This document shows positions 43,763-53,557 of a stretch of 64,000 nt of DNA, one piece after another. Position 1 is the first letter of the stretch. Every line of letters begins with the position of its first letter. The notes under the pieces are model-generated. The model was not told where the DNA came from. It did no database searches and saw only the letters and a list, made by a program, of their open reading frames with translations. This stretch comes from Solirubrobacteraceae bacterium (lineage in GTDB: Bacteria; Actinomycetota; Thermoleophilia; Solirubrobacterales; Solirubrobacteraceae). The DNA is taken from the NCBI GenBank assembly GCA_023230855.1, contig JALNWQ010000002.1:248001-312000 (forward strand), written 5' to 3'. The position numbers and the translations under genes are program-made.

Positions 43763-44242
43763 TCAGCGGTTGCGCTCGCGCAACGCCCGCTCCATCTCGC
43801 GGCGGGTGTCGCGCTCCTTCATGTCCTGGCGCTTGTCGGCGACGTTCTTGCCGCGCGCCAGGGCGACCTCGACCTTGATCGTGCGGCCCTTGGGGTAGAT
43901 GCGGACCGGCACGACGGTGAGCCCGTCCCGCTTCGTCTGGCCGAGCATCCGGTCGATCTCGCGCCGGTGCGCCAGAAGCTTGCGCGGCCGGTCGGGCTGG
44001 TGGTTGTTCAGCGACGCCGGGCCGTACGGCTCGATCCGCAGGTTGTGGAGCCACAGCTCGTCGTTGCGCACGTCGACGTAGCTGTCGCCCATCTGCGCGC
44101 CGACGGTCCGCAGCGCCTTGACCTCGGTCCCGGCGAGGACGATCCCGCACTCCAGCGCGTCGCGCAGCTCGTAGCGGTGGCGGGCCTGGCGGTTGAACGC
44201 GTAGTCCCCGCCCGAGGTCTTGATCTTCTTGGCCTTCGCCAT
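43763..44242 (-). CDS. smpB: SsrA-binding protein SmpB
   Basis: A 159-residue protein that delivers tmRNA to stalled ribosomes. It has the OB-barrel blocks NRQARHRYELRDALECGIVL, GTEVKALRTVGAQMGDSYV and LHNLRIEPYG, followed by GRTIKVEVALARGK and a basic C-terminal tail (DTRREMERALRERNR) that enters the mRNA channel. Length is normal. ssrA lies on the same strand but 11 kb away. Confidence 0.96.
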   Translation of the reverse strand: MAKAKKIKTSGGDYAFNRQARHRYELRDALECGIVLAGTEVKALRTVGAQMGDSYVDVRNDELWLHNLRIEPYGPASLNNHQPDRPRKLLAHRREIDRMLGQTKRDGLTVVPVRIYPKGRTIKVEVALARGKNVADKRQDMKERDTRREMERALRERNR

Positions 44243-44306
44243 CGGACCGTCGAGCGTACCGTCGGGCCGGAGGACCCGCTCCCCCGGCCCCGGGAGCGCG
44301 CCCGGC

Positions 44307-44564
44307 TCAGTCGAGCGCGCGGCCGGCGACCACCCGGTAGCCGACGAGGAGGATCACCACGCCGATGATCGCGCTGAGCAGGCCGCTCAGGTCGAACATG
44401 TCGGTGTCGCCGATGCCGAGGCCCGCGGTGAACACGAGCCAGCCGACGACCGCACCGGCCAGGCCGATGCCGATCGTGACGAAGAAGCCGCCGGGGTCGT
44501 CCCCCGGGACGAGGGCCTTGCCGATGAAGCCGGCCACGAGGCCGAGGATGATGGCGCCGATCAT
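44307..44564 (-). CDS. GlsB/YeaQ/YmgE-family small membrane protein
   Basis: An 85-residue protein with three hydrophobic segments (about 2-20, 28-47, 60-78). MIGAIILGLVAGFIGKAL at the start is the family signature. Function is unknown, with a link to envelope stress in other bacteria. ATG at 44564 is preceded by AAGG; an upstream in-frame ATG would add 19 unrelated residues. A partial hairpin (GCTCCC/GGGAGC, 44278-44297) lies between it and smpB. Confidence 0.85.
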   Translation of the reverse strand: MIGAIILGLVAGFIGKALVPGDDPGGFFVTIGIGLAGAVVGWLVFTAGLGIGDTDMFDLSGLLSAIIGVVILLVGYRVVAGRALD

Positions 44565-44735
44565 GTCGCTGCCTTCTGTCGCTGACGGGTGGGGCGACCG
44601 TGGTCGGGCCGCCCCCGTCACCCCCTCGTACCCCCTGGCCTCCGCGAGGTCACGTCACGACCGATGCGGATCCAACGTCCGTCCACGCCCGGGGCGCTCC
44701 GGGGCGACGGTCACGGCCGGACGCCCCCGAGCCGG

Positions 44736-46691
44736 CTACCACCGCGGCCCGTCGACCTCCCGTGCGCCGATCCGCGACGCGAGGACCGCGTCGGGGATCC
44801 CGAACGCGTCGACGACGTCGGCGACGTGCGGCCGCAGGCGCCGACAGAGCGCGTCGACCTGGCGGGTGACGTCCTTGCCGCGCGCGGCCGACATCCGGCC
44901 GTGCTCCATGAACCACGCGCGGTCCGCCTCGATCGTGGCCAGCGCGTGCAGGTCGCAGAGCAGGTCGAGGAGGGCACGGACGTCCGCGTCCTGCTCGCGC
45001 TCGATCCGGGCGACGAACGACTCGACGACGAACCGGTCGACGTGGGCCCGGGCCGCGTTGAGCAGGTGCGGCTGGCAGATCGAGAACACCTCGAACGCGT
45101 CGCGTCCGGCCTTGACCCCGCGCCGCATCCGCTGGGCGAGGCCGGTGACGGTGTGCTCCTCCCGGTAGCGCAGGAGCTGCAGTTGCCGCTCACGGTCCAG
45201 GCGCTCGTCGTCCTGCTCCCCGGGCAGCACGTCGGCGATCACCCCGATCATCTGACGGAACGCGCTGCGCTCCGCCACCTGCTCCAGCACCTGGCCGGCC
45301 ACGAACCCGGCGGTGGCGAGCGGGCTCAGGTCGCTGAAGTCGTCGCGGAGCCCGGTGAGCAGCGTCTTGCCGACGAGCTGCAGCAGTACGGTGTTGTCGC
45401 CCTCGAACGTCGTGAAGACGTCGGTGTCGGCCTTGAGCGCCGCGAACCCCGCGTCGCGCAGGTAGCCCGCGCCGCCGCACGCCTCGCGGCACTCCTGGAT
45501 CGTGCGGGTGGCGTGCCACGTGGTGATCGCCTTGAGCCCGGCGGCGCGCGGCTCGAGCCGGCGGCGCTCCTCGTCGACGTCGTCGTCCTCGCCCGCCTCG
45601 AGCACCCGGGCGAGCGCCCGCACGGTGTCCTCCTGCGCGAAGGTCAGTGCGACGGTCGTCGCCAGCAGCGGCAACAGGCGGCGCTGGTGCGCGGTGTAGT
45701 CCATGAGCGCCACCTCGTTCCCGTCCGGATCGTCGAATTGGCGGCGGTCGAGGCCGTGGCGGATCGCGATCGTCAGCGCGGACTTCGCGGCGCTCACCGC
45801 GGCCCCGCCGACCGACACCCGTCCCTGGACGAGCGTGCCGAGCATCGTGAAGAACCGCCGGCCCGGGCTCTCGATCGGGCTGGAGTACGCGCCGGTCGCG
45901 TCGACCGACCCGAACCGGTCCAGCAGTGCGGTGCGCGGCACGCGGACCCGGTCGAACCAGATCCGACCGTTGTCGACGCCCTGCAGGCCGAGCTTGTGCC
46001 CACAGTCCTCGATCCGGATCCCCGGCAGCACGGCGCCGTCCTCGTCGCGCAGCGGGACGACGAGCGCGTGGACGCCGTGGGACTCGCCGGCGACGACGAG
46101 CTGGGCGAAGACGACCGCGGCCCGGCCGTGGCGGGCGGCGTTGCCGATCCAGTCCTTGCTCGCCGCGTCGTCCGGCGTGTGGACGACGAACTCCGCGGTC
46201 GCGGGGTCGTACGTCGCGGTCGTGCGCAGCCCCTGGACGTCCGACCCGTGGCCGCGCTCGGTCATCGCGAAGCACCCGGGCAGCTCCGCGCTCCCGATCG
46301 CCGGCAGGTGCTCGCGCCGCTGCGCGGCGTTGCCGAGGTGCTGGATCGCCCCGCCCCACAGGCCGAACTGCACCCCGATCTTCACGAGCAGCGACAGGTC
46401 GCCGTGGGCGAGCGTCTCGAACCCGGACACGAACGCCGCGACGTCGTGGCGCCCGCCGACGTCGGTCGGGAACCCCGTCATCGGGAACCCGGTGTCGGCG
46501 ACCGTCCGCATCCACGTCATGACCTGATCGCGGTACGCGTCGCGATCGAGGTCGGCGACCGTCGAGCGGTCCATGTCGGGCCGCGACAGGAGCTCGCGCA
46601 CCGCGTCGCGGGTGGCGTGGTGCTCCCCGTCGAGCGTCCGTCGCAGCGCGGCGACGTCGACGGTGGGCGGGGCGTCGTCCTGGGCGGCCAT
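44736..46691 (-). CDS. Acyl-CoA oxidase-like flavoprotein
   Basis: A 651-residue protein of the acyl-CoA oxidase class. It has GCFAMTERGHGSDVQGLRTT (about 139-158), KDWIGNAARHGR, CGGAGYLRDAG and the catalytic Glu430 in TTFEGDNTVLL; the C-terminal 200 residues are the helical oxidase domain. Oxidases pass electrons to oxygen and form H2O2, but some bacterial members act as dehydrogenases, so the electron acceptor is open. It lies 97 bases downstream of the RNB-domain gene on the same strand. Confidence 0.88.
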   Translation of the reverse strand: MAAQDDAPPTVDVAALRRTLDGEHHATRDAVRELLSRPDMDRSTVADLDRDAYRDQVMTWMRTVADTGFPMTGFPTDVGGRHDVAAFVSGFETLAHGDLSLLVKIGVQFGLWGGAIQHLGNAAQRREHLPAIGSAELPGCFAMTERGHGSDVQGLRTTATYDPATAEFVVHTPDDAASKDWIGNAARHGRAAVVFAQLVVAGESHGVHALVVPLRDEDGAVLPGIRIEDCGHKLGLQGVDNGRIWFDRVRVPRTALLDRFGSVDATGAYSSPIESPGRRFFTMLGTLVQGRVSVGGAAVSAAKSALTIAIRHGLDRRQFDDPDGNEVALMDYTAHQRRLLPLLATTVALTFAQEDTVRALARVLEAGEDDDVDEERRRLEPRAAGLKAITTWHATRTIQECREACGGAGYLRDAGFAALKADTDVFTTFEGDNTVLLQLVGKTLLTGLRDDFSDLSPLATAGFVAGQVLEQVAERSAFRQMIGVIADVLPGEQDDERLDRERQLQLLRYREEHTVTGLAQRMRRGVKAGRDAFEVFSICQPHLLNAARAHVDRFVVESFVARIEREQDADVRALLDLLCDLHALATIEADRAWFMEHGRMSAARGKDVTRQVDALCRRLRPHVADVVDAFGIPDAVLASRIGAREVDGPRW

Positions 46692-46788
46692 GCGGCGATC
46701 CTCGCAGGGCGTGCGGCGACGGTGGTGACGTGGACGCGACCGACCGGACCCGACGCGGGCGCCGTCCGGGGCGGCCGTCCCGGGCCGG

Positions 46789-48795
46789 CTACCGCGACGC
46801 GGAGGGCGCCGCCGGCGCGAGCGTCACGCGGCCGCGGTCGGCCTCGACCGCCTCGACGGTCACGACGATCGGGTCGCCGACGCCGATCGCGCGTCCGGAC
46901 GCGGTACCGAGCAACCGGACGCCGAGCTCGTCGGTCTCCCACCAGTCGCCCCCGAGCAGCCGCACCGGCAGGAGCCCCTCGAACGCCTCGCCGGCCGGCC
47001 CGCCGTCGGGGTCCCCGAACCGCACGAACGCCCCGGCGGACGCCACCCCGGTCACCTCGCCCTCCCAGCGCCGGCCACGGCCGCCCGTGGCGAGCAGCGT
47101 CCGCTCCAGCAGGAACGCCCGGGCGATCCGGTCGGCGGTCCGCTCGACGTGCATCGCCTCGCGCTCGGTCGCCGAGCACCACGTGCCCAGGTCCTGCAGG
47201 CCGGCGGCCCCGAGCGCCGCGTTGCCGTCCTCCCCCGCCCCGACGAGCGACAGGACCGCCCGGTGCGCGACGAGGTCGGGGTAGCGCCGGATCGGCGACG
47301 TGAAGTGGCAGTAGTGGTCGAGGCCGAGCCCGGCGTGACCGGCGCCCTCGGGGGCGTAGCGCGCCTGCTGCATCGCGCGCAGCACGAGCGCCGACAGGCC
47401 CGTCCGGCCGTGCCCGGTGCGCCGTACCCGCTCGTCGACGCGACGCGCGAGCTCCGCGACCGCCGCCGACGCGCCGTCCGGCCCCAGCGCGTCCGGCGGC
47501 GGCGGTCCGGGCACCCCGAGGGCGGCGAGCTGGTCGGCGAGGCGACGGACGTCGGCCGGGGCGGGACGCTCGTGGACGCGGTGCAGGGCGGGCGCGCCGC
47601 CACCGCGTGCCCGGCCGCGTCCCCGCCGCGCCGCCGCGCTCCCGCCGTGCCGGCCCGCCGCGCCGCCGCGCCCGTCGAGCATCCGCGCCACCTGCTCGTT
47701 GGCGGCGATCATGAGGTGCTCGATCAGGCGGTGGGACTCGGTGTGCCGCTCGACGACGAGGCCGTCGACGTGCCCGTCGCGGTCCAGGGTGATCCGTGCC
47801 TCGCCGGTGTCGAGCTCGAGCGCGTCGGTGTCGGACCGACGGCGGGCGCCGAGCTCGTGGGCGGCGCGCCGGGCCGCGTCCAGGGCCGGGGCCCACGGGT
47901 CCTCCGCCCGGTCGGTCCCGGCGAAGATGCGGTCGACCCGGTCGTAGTCCAGGCGGGCGTCGGAGCGGACGAGGGTGCGGTCGACCCGCGCCCGCACGAC
48001 GCGGCCGTCGACGACGTCGAGCTCGACGGTCACCGCGGGCCGGTCGACCCCCGGCCGCAGAGAGCAGGCGCCGTCCGACAGCGCCGGCGGCAGCATCGGC
48101 TCGACGGTCCCGGGGACGTAGACGCTCGTGCCGCGCCACCGCGCGTCGTCGTCGAGCGCGCTGCCGGGCCGCACGTACGCGGCGACGTCGGCGACGTGCA
48201 CCCACGCCCGGACGCCGTCGCCGGCGTCGAGCGGTCGCGCGCTGATCGCGTCGTCGAAGTCGCGGGCGGTGGCCGGGTCGACGGTGAACGTCGGCAGGTC
48301 GCGCAGGTCGCGGCGGACGGCGTCGCCCGGGCCGGCGAGCGTCACCGGGGAGGCCGCCGCCGCGTCGGCCTCGTCCCCGACCCGCCGCACGACGCGCCGC
48401 GGCAGCCCGTGGTGCAGCAGTAGCGCCTCGAGGACGTCGCGGGCGACGTCGGGCGTCCCGACCGTCCGGGCGACGCGGTGGCCGCGCGACCGGCGCCCTC
48501 CGCCGGGCCGTCCCGGCAGCGCGACGACGATCCGGCCGGGCTCGGCGTCGGGACCGGGCGCGAGCGCCACCGCCGGGGTGCGCTCGAACAGCGGCTCGAC
48601 GACGAGGAGCCGCCCCTTGCGCCGCACGACCCCGACGACCGGTCGCCGACCGACCGGCAGGTCGTCGCGCCACACGTCGCGCGGCAGCGCCGCCGGACCG
48701 TCGCCGCCGACGACCCGTCCCCGCCCCCGGTCCGACCGCGGCGGCCGGCGTCCGCGGTCGCGGCCGCCCGGCGCGCCACGGCCGCCGCGGCTCAC
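46789..48795 (-). CDS. RNase II/R-type (RNB domain) exoribonuclease
   Basis: A 668-residue 3'-5' exoribonuclease. The RNB active site is TVDPATARDFDDAI with Asp173, Asp179, Asp181 and Asp182; HYCHFTSPIRRYPDLVAH is the conserved late block, and an S1-like domain ends the protein. The first 30 residues are Arg/Gly-rich. An extra Gly/Arg-rich insert of about 27 residues sits inside the RNB domain after NEQVARMLDGR. Canonical cold-shock domains at the N-terminus are weak or shortened. Its ATG overlaps the ctpA stop by four bases. RNase R works with tmRNA in other bacteria. Confidence 0.9.
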   Translation of the reverse strand: MSRGGRGAPGGRDRGRRPPRSDRGRGRVVGGDGPAALPRDVWRDDLPVGRRPVVGVVRRKGRLLVVEPLFERTPAVALAPGPDAEPGRIVVALPGRPGGGRRSRGHRVARTVGTPDVARDVLEALLLHHGLPRRVVRRVGDEADAAAASPVTLAGPGDAVRRDLRDLPTFTVDPATARDFDDAISARPLDAGDGVRAWVHVADVAAYVRPGSALDDDARWRGTSVYVPGTVEPMLPPALSDGACSLRPGVDRPAVTVELDVVDGRVVRARVDRTLVRSDARLDYDRVDRIFAGTDRAEDPWAPALDAARRAAHELGARRRSDTDALELDTGEARITLDRDGHVDGLVVERHTESHRLIEHLMIAANEQVARMLDGRGGAAGRHGGSAAARRGRGRARGGGAPALHRVHERPAPADVRRLADQLAALGVPGPPPPDALGPDGASAAVAELARRVDERVRRTGHGRTGLSALVLRAMQQARYAPEGAGHAGLGLDHYCHFTSPIRRYPDLVAHRAVLSLVGAGEDGNAALGAAGLQDLGTWCSATEREAMHVERTADRIARAFLLERTLLATGGRGRRWEGEVTGVASAGAFVRFGDPDGGPAGEAFEGLLPVRLLGGDWWETDELGVRLLGTASGRAIGVGDPIVVTVEAVEADRGRVTLAPAAPSASR

Positions 48796-50030
48796 CGCGG
48801 GTCCTTGAGCTTGCGCGCCTCGGTCACGGCACGGTCGAGCGCCTCGTTGCGGTCGGTCGTCTTCGGGTCGTCCTTCGCCCGCACGTCGGGCGCCAGACCG
48901 GTGCCGCGGTCGCTGCCCTTGCCGCCGAGGTTGCGGTTCTTCGGGGTGAAGTACTGCCCGGCGGTGATGTCGACCGCGCCACCGCTCGACAGCGGCACGA
49001 CGCGCTGGAACACCCCCTTGCCGTAGGTGTTCGTGCCGACGACCGTCGCCCGGTCGCGGTCCTGCAGCGCCCCGGTGACGATCTCGGCCGCCGACGCGCT
49101 ACCGCGGTCGACGAGCACCACGAGCGGCTCGTCGGGGAAGATCGGGTCGTCGCCGGCGGGGAACGTCTGCTCGCCGACGGTGCGTCCGCGCAGGGTCACG
49201 ACGGTGCCGCCCTTGAGGAAGAGGCTCGCGAGCGCCTGGGCCTCGGTGACGAGCCCGCCGGGGTTGGACCGCAGGTCGAGGACGAACCGCTTCGCCCCGC
49301 GCTTCTTCATCTTCTGCAGCTCGCGGGCGACGTTGAGCGCCGCGTCGTTGGTGAACTGCGCCAGCCGGACGATGCCGACCGGCGTCCCGCCCTTGCGCTC
49401 GAGCCGGGAGTCGACGATCGGCACCTCGACCCGGTCCCGTCCGGACGTGATCCGCAGCCGGCGCGTCGCCTTGCCGTCGGGCCGCTCGATGACGAGCCGG
49501 ACCTTCGTGTTCGCCGGGCCGCGGACATGGCGCGACGCCTGGTCGGCGGTGAGGCCCTTGAGCTCGTGCTCGTCCGCCTGCACGATGAGGTCGTCGGCGC
49601 GTAGGCCCGCCTCCTTCGCCGGGGACCCCTTGTACACCTCGGTGATGAGCAGGCCCTTGGGGTCCTGACGCACCACCACCCCGATGCCCTCGAACCGGTT
49701 GTCCTGGGCCTCGTTGAACCGGGCGTACTCCTTCGGGTCGAGGTACGTCGAGAACCGGTCGTCGAGGCCGTCGACCATCCCGCCGATCGCGTCGTCGACG
49801 AGCTTGCGGTCCTTCGGCGCCTCGCGGTACAGGTCCTGGATCAGGCCGAACGCCTCGTTGATCGCCCCGATGCCCTCGGGGTCGATGACCCGGTCCCGGA
49901 TCGGGCCGGGCAACCCCTCCGGATTGCGGGCCCCCATGTAGGCGCCCGCGGTGAAGATCGCGACGACGATCGTGAACAGGGCGATGACGGCCACCGCGCT
50001 GCGGCCCACGCGTCCGGAGAAGCTCCTCAC
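48792..50030 (-). CDS. ctpA: S41 C-terminal processing peptidase (CtpA-like)
   Basis: A 412-residue exported serine protease. A signal/anchor helix spans about 10-33, a PDZ domain about 110-200, and the S41 core follows with LDLRSNPGGL, the nucleophile Ser313 in DRGSASAAE and the Lys338 in TYGKGVFQ. It trims C-termini of envelope proteins; homologues beside ftsEX are linked to division and cell-wall hydrolase control. The start is GTG at 50030. It overlaps the downstream RNB gene. Confidence 0.93.
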   Translation of the reverse strand: MRSFSGRVGRSAVAVIALFTIVVAIFTAGAYMGARNPEGLPGPIRDRVIDPEGIGAINEAFGLIQDLYREAPKDRKLVDDAIGGMVDGLDDRFSTYLDPKEYARFNEAQDNRFEGIGVVVRQDPKGLLITEVYKGSPAKEAGLRADDLIVQADEHELKGLTADQASRHVRGPANTKVRLVIERPDGKATRRLRITSGRDRVEVPIVDSRLERKGGTPVGIVRLAQFTNDAALNVARELQKMKKRGAKRFVLDLRSNPGGLVTEAQALASLFLKGGTVVTLRGRTVGEQTFPAGDDPIFPDEPLVVLVDRGSASAAEIVTGALQDRDRATVVGTNTYGKGVFQRVVPLSSGGAVDITAGQYFTPKNRNLGGKGSDRGTGLAPDVRAKDDPKTTDRNEALDRAVTEARKLKDPR

Positions 50031-50120
50031 GCCCGGAAGGATGACGGTCCGGACGTCAGGAGGGCGTCAGGGACCCGAGCACCGGGCCGGGGCCCGGGCG
50101 GCGGGGCCTGCGGAGAACGA

Positions 50121-50149
50121 CGTCACGGCCGGAGGGTCCGGCCGTGACG
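50121..50149 (-). terminator. Terminator after ftsX
   Basis: A perfect 12-bp stem (CGTCACGGCCGG with CCGGCCGTGACG) with a five-base loop lies 41 bases past the ftsX stop and is followed on the minus strand by TCGTTCTCC. It probably ends the ftsEX transcript before ctpA. Confidence 0.75.
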
Positions 50150-50189
50150 GGAGCGTCGCGGTGGGTGGCCCGGGCCGTGGAACGCCCGT

Positions 50190-51092
50190 TCAGACCCGCA
50201 GGAACCGGCGTAGCGACAGGCCCGAGCCGAGGGCCGACACCGCGATGCTCGCGAGGACGAGCAGGCCGATGAGGGGTCCGAACGCGATCATGTCCGGCCG
50301 CGAGATGAGCGTCGCGATGCCCTCGAGCTGGTTGAGGATCGTGACCTTCGCCAGGCCGAGCAGGACGATCGCCAGCGCCCCGCCCGCCGCGCCGAGGATG
50401 AGGCCCTCGATGACGAACGGCCAGCGGATGAACGAGTCGGTCGCGCCGACGAGCTTCATGACCTCGACCTCGCGGCGACGCGAGAAGAGCGACAGCCGGA
50501 TCGTGTTCGAGATGAGCAGGACGGTGGCGAGCACGAGCAGCGCGGCGAGCACGCCGAGGCCGAGCTTCAACGCCCCGGTGACCTTGACGATCTTGTTCGT
50601 CTCGGACTTCGACGCCTTGACCTCGCCGATCGCCGCGTCGAAGTTCGTCGGCTTGCCGCTGACGCCCTCGGGTCGCAGCGCCGCGAGGAGCTTGTCGACG
50701 TTGCCGGCGCTGTCGGGGGTCACGCGAAAGGTGTCCGGCAGCGGGTTCGTCTTGCCCAGCAGGGCGTAGGCCTCGGGGTTCTTCTTCTTCTCCTGCGCGT
50801 AGGCGCGCTCCTTCGACACGAACTCCACCGACTTGACGTGCGGGATCTCGGTCTGCAGCGCGGTCTGCACCCGGTCGATCTGCGCGTCGGTGGCCTTCGT
50901 CTTCATGAAGAGCTGGACCGTCACGCGGCCGCGGACGTCGTCGGCGGCGCCGTTGGCGAGCTGCACGGCCGGGATGAACACCCCGAGCACGAGGACGGTG
51001 AGGAGCACCGCGGTGAGCGCGGCGAAGCTCGGGATCGGATTGCGACCGATCGAGCGGAGGGCTTCCTTGAAGAAGAACGAGACCTGGTTCAT
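50190..51092 (-). CDS. ftsX: Cell-division membrane protein FtsX
   Basis: A 300-residue permease-like partner of FtsE. It has one N-terminal helix (about 22-46), an extracellular domain of about 125 residues, then three helices (about 174-196, 223-248, 270-292). ISNTIRLSLFSRRREVEVMKLVGA is the FtsX coupling block. FtsEX does not transport but drives peptidoglycan hydrolases at the septum. Starts 44 bases after ftsE. The external domain may engage the exported coiled-coil transglycosylase encoded at 20 kb; that is inference. Confidence 0.96.
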   Translation of the reverse strand: MNQVSFFFKEALRSIGRNPIPSFAALTAVLLTVLVLGVFIPAVQLANGAADDVRGRVTVQLFMKTKATDAQIDRVQTALQTEIPHVKSVEFVSKERAYAQEKKKNPEAYALLGKTNPLPDTFRVTPDSAGNVDKLLAALRPEGVSGKPTNFDAAIGEVKASKSETNKIVKVTGALKLGLGVLAALLVLATVLLISNTIRLSLFSRRREVEVMKLVGATDSFIRWPFVIEGLILGAAGGALAIVLLGLAKVTILNQLEGIATLISRPDMIAFGPLIGLLVLASIAVSALGSGLSLRRFLRV

Positions 51093-51136
51093 GCGGGACC
51101 TCAAGTGCGGGAGACGGGGCGGACGGCGGCGGGCGC

Positions 51137-52075
<939 letters not shown>

Positions 52076-52277
52076 ATCCAGGACGCAGGTTCGCAACCGG
52101 ACCCCGCGATTCCTGCAGGACGCCGTGCACTGCAACGTTCCGTGCAACGCCGCGTCCGGTCACGACCGCGGCCGGGCGCCCCGGCCCGCGTCGCCCGGCC
52201 GGTCGACCGACGACCGTCCGGCGCGCCCGCGCCGCGGCCCATCGCGGCGGTCGGACCGGCGCGATAGCGTCCCGCGC

Positions 52278-53540
52278 GTGCCCGAGATCCGCTCCACCGT
52301 CGCCCCCAACGGCCTGCCCGTCCACCGGATCGCGCTGCCGGGGACGCGCACCCTCACGGCCCTCGTCGCGTTCGACGCCGGGGCGCGCACCGAGCGGCCG
52401 GACGAGAACGGCATCGCCCACTTCCTCGAGCACCTCGTGTTCAAGGGCGGCGAGATCTACGACGACTACCGCAAGGTCAACGAGACCGCCGAGCGGATGG
52501 GGGGCGTGCTCAACGCCTACACGTCGCACAGCCTCGTCGCGTTCCACATCACCGTCCGCGCCGAGTCCGCCGAGCCGGCCCTCGACCTGCTGACGGACTT
52601 CGCCGGTCGGCCGCACGTCGACGCGGACGAGCTCGACAAGGAGCGCGGCGTCGTCATCCAGGAGATCGCCCGGTACCACGACCAGCCGGCGGCGCTCGCC
52701 GAGATGCTCGTCGACGAGGCGACGTTCGGCGACCATCCCCTGGGTCGCCCGGTGCTCGGTCCCGAGGAGCACCTGCGGACGTTCACCCGCGACCAGGTGC
52801 TGGCGTTCCGCGACCGCCGCTGGTCGGGCCGCACCGGTGGCGCGTTCCTCGTCGGCGACGTCGGGAGCCTGCCCGACGACGACCGGCTGCACGAGCTGTT
52901 CGCCCGGTTCCCGGACGTCGCCCCGGACGGCCCCGCGGACCCGGTGCCCGCCGCACGGACCGAGGTCGTCGTGCAGGAGCGCGACACGAACCAGTCGCAC
53001 CTGCGGTTCACCTACCGGCCGGACCTCGACGCGTCCGACCCGGCGGTGCGCTCGGCGCTCACGATCTACGGCACGCTGCTGGGCGGGTCGATGGGCTCGC
53101 GCCTGTTCGACGAGATCCGCGAGCAGCGCGGCCTGGCGTACTCGGTGTCGGCGTCGGCGTGGTCGATCGGTGACGCGCTGCAGCTGCAGCTCTCCGCCGG
53201 GCTCGACTCGTCGAAGTGCCTCGAGGCGTACGCGCGGATGCGCGAGATCGTCGCCGAGCTCCACGAGGACGGCCCGACCGAGGAGGAGGTCGAGCGGGCA
53301 CGGGCGTACGCCGCCGGCCGGCTCGTCCTGGCGTTCGAGAACAGCGGCGCGGTCGCCCGTCACGCGGCGACGCAGGCGATCGTCCACGGCCAGTCGCTCG
53401 ATCCGGACGATGCGATCGCCGGCCTCGACGCGGTGACCTTCGACGCGGTCCGCGAGGTGGCGGCCCGGGTCGACCCGGACGCCGCGGCCGTCGCCTGCGT
53501 CGGCCCCCACGCGGCCGGCGACTTCGGCTGGTCGCGCTAG
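52278..53540 (+). CDS. M16 family zinc peptidase
   Basis: A 420-residue processing-peptidase-like protein. The inverted zinc motif HFLEH (48-52) plus Glu129 in VVIQEIARYHDQP make the active site. Two M16 lobes are present, with GSRLFDEIREQRGLAYSVSA in the second. It lies divergent to ftsE. The length is that of the small bacterial M16B peptidases (PqqL-like or mitochondrial-processing-peptidase-like). Start is GTG at 52278. There is no export signal, so it is likely cytoplasmic. Confidence 0.92.
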   Translation: MPEIRSTVAPNGLPVHRIALPGTRTLTALVAFDAGARTERPDENGIAHFLEHLVFKGGEIYDDYRKVNETAERMGGVLNAYTSHSLVAFHITVRAESAEPALDLLTDFAGRPHVDADELDKERGVVIQEIARYHDQPAALAEMLVDEATFGDHPLGRPVLGPEEHLRTFTRDQVLAFRDRRWSGRTGGAFLVGDVGSLPDDDRLHELFARFPDVAPDGPADPVPAARTEVVVQERDTNQSHLRFTYRPDLDASDPAVRSALTIYGTLLGGSMGSRLFDEIREQRGLAYSVSASAWSIGDALQLQLSAGLDSSKCLEAYARMREIVAELHEDGPTEEEVERARAYAAGRLVLAFENSGAVARHAATQAIVHGQSLDPDDAIAGLDAVTFDAVREVAARVDPDAAAVACVGPHAAGDFGWSR

Positions 53541-53557
53541 GAGCCCCGCCGTACGGG

